A model generated the notes under the pieces. It was not told where the DNA came from. It saw nothing but the letters and a program-made list of their open reading frames with translations, and did not search any database. The position numbers were made by a program, and so were the translations under genes. This document shows, in pieces, positions 63,946 through 64,000 of a stretch of DNA of 64,000 bases. The stretch is from Streptomyces hundungensis (GTDB lineage: Bacteria > Actinomycetota > Actinomycetes > Streptomycetales > Streptomycetaceae). Position 1 is the stretch's first letter. The number at the start of each line of letters is the position of its first letter. The DNA lies in the NCBI RefSeq assembly GCF_003627815.1, contig NZ_CP032698.1, positions 5,084,001-5,148,000 on the forward strand, written 5' to 3'.

Positions 63946-64000
63946 AGTCACGTCCGAGGGGCGCGGCCCTCGCCCTGCCGTTGATCGCCCTCCTGGCCCT
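63942..64000 (+). CDS. Secreted protein, N-terminal fragment
   Basis: A GTG overlapping the previous stop opens a frame starting VKSRPRGAALALPLIALLAL, a signal-peptide-like sequence. The rest lies beyond the window. It is probably the third member of the surface cluster. Confidence 0.55.
   Translation, partial: MKSRPRGAALALPLIALLA

Overview
The window is a very GC-rich chromosomal segment of a Streptomyces (or close relative). The evidence is the extreme codon bias, a bldA tRNA-Leu(UAA) at 36337-36418, a c-di-AMP riboswitch in front of an rpfA-type cell-wall hydrolase, a hut cluster beside a SigI-type sigma factor, and Streptomyces-style GTGA start/stop overlaps. From memory, not checked, the gene order matches the S. 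coelicolor segment around SCO3111 down to about SCO3066. It looks like conserved core, with no prophage, integrase or resistance island.

Layout. 1-7200: start of a probable transporter, a MacB-type ABC exporter (ATPase plus FtsX-like permease), a DUF2079 membrane protein, and an ECF sigma factor with a membrane partner. 7390-14760: mfd, two lipoproteins (one an HNH/DUF1524 nuclease) and a solitary DNA methyltransferase with its own HTH and specificity-like domain. 14900-22900: membrane protein plus Ser/Thr kinase, YfhO-type membrane protein, SurA-like lipoprotein, MazG and a P450. 23000-30560: two resuscitation-promoting-factor hydrolases, enolase, DivIC, DUF501, exopolyphosphatase, and NADH dehydrogenase with a Rex-like site upstream. 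30840-37450: cyclopropane-fatty-acid synthase-like enzyme, a second copy of the ABC exporter, bldA and a Bax1-I family protein. 37500-47130: secreted GH64 and GH16 glucanases under tandem LacI-type operators, small unknowns, thiolase, SGNH hydrolase, cystathionine beta-synthase. 47440-52000: RpiR regulator, a four-gene roadblock/DUF4388 operon and a LysA-like decarboxylase. 52000-58110: hutU, an M20 amidohydrolase, hutF and hutI. 58680-61290: Imm1-like orphan and the SigI/ArsI/PrsI partner-switching set. 62230-64000: a surface cluster (LPKTG protein, DUF916-like protein, start of a third secreted protein).

Two kinds of non-coding repeat stand out. A composite repeat with a fixed module order (GGGGCTCCGCCCC hairpin units, a GCGCCTGAACGGCGC spacer, ~57-bp GGGGCGCGGGGAACTGCGCG units, and often a G-rich tail) sits in six intergenic gaps and in several cases separates genes expected to be co-transcribed. 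A 193-bp element with 22-bp inverted ends and CTAG termini occurs twice, each time supplying or overlapping the TAG stop codon of the upstream gene.

The most promising little-described protein system is the operon at 48336-50414: three roadblock/LC7-type proteins and a DUF4388-type protein, without the histidine kinase or GTPase that accompany roadblock proteins in Streptomyces conservons. A shared motif, CTGGGTnACTGAATA, occurs both upstream of the RpiR regulator and inside the hutU promoter. This links the regulator to histidine catabolism.
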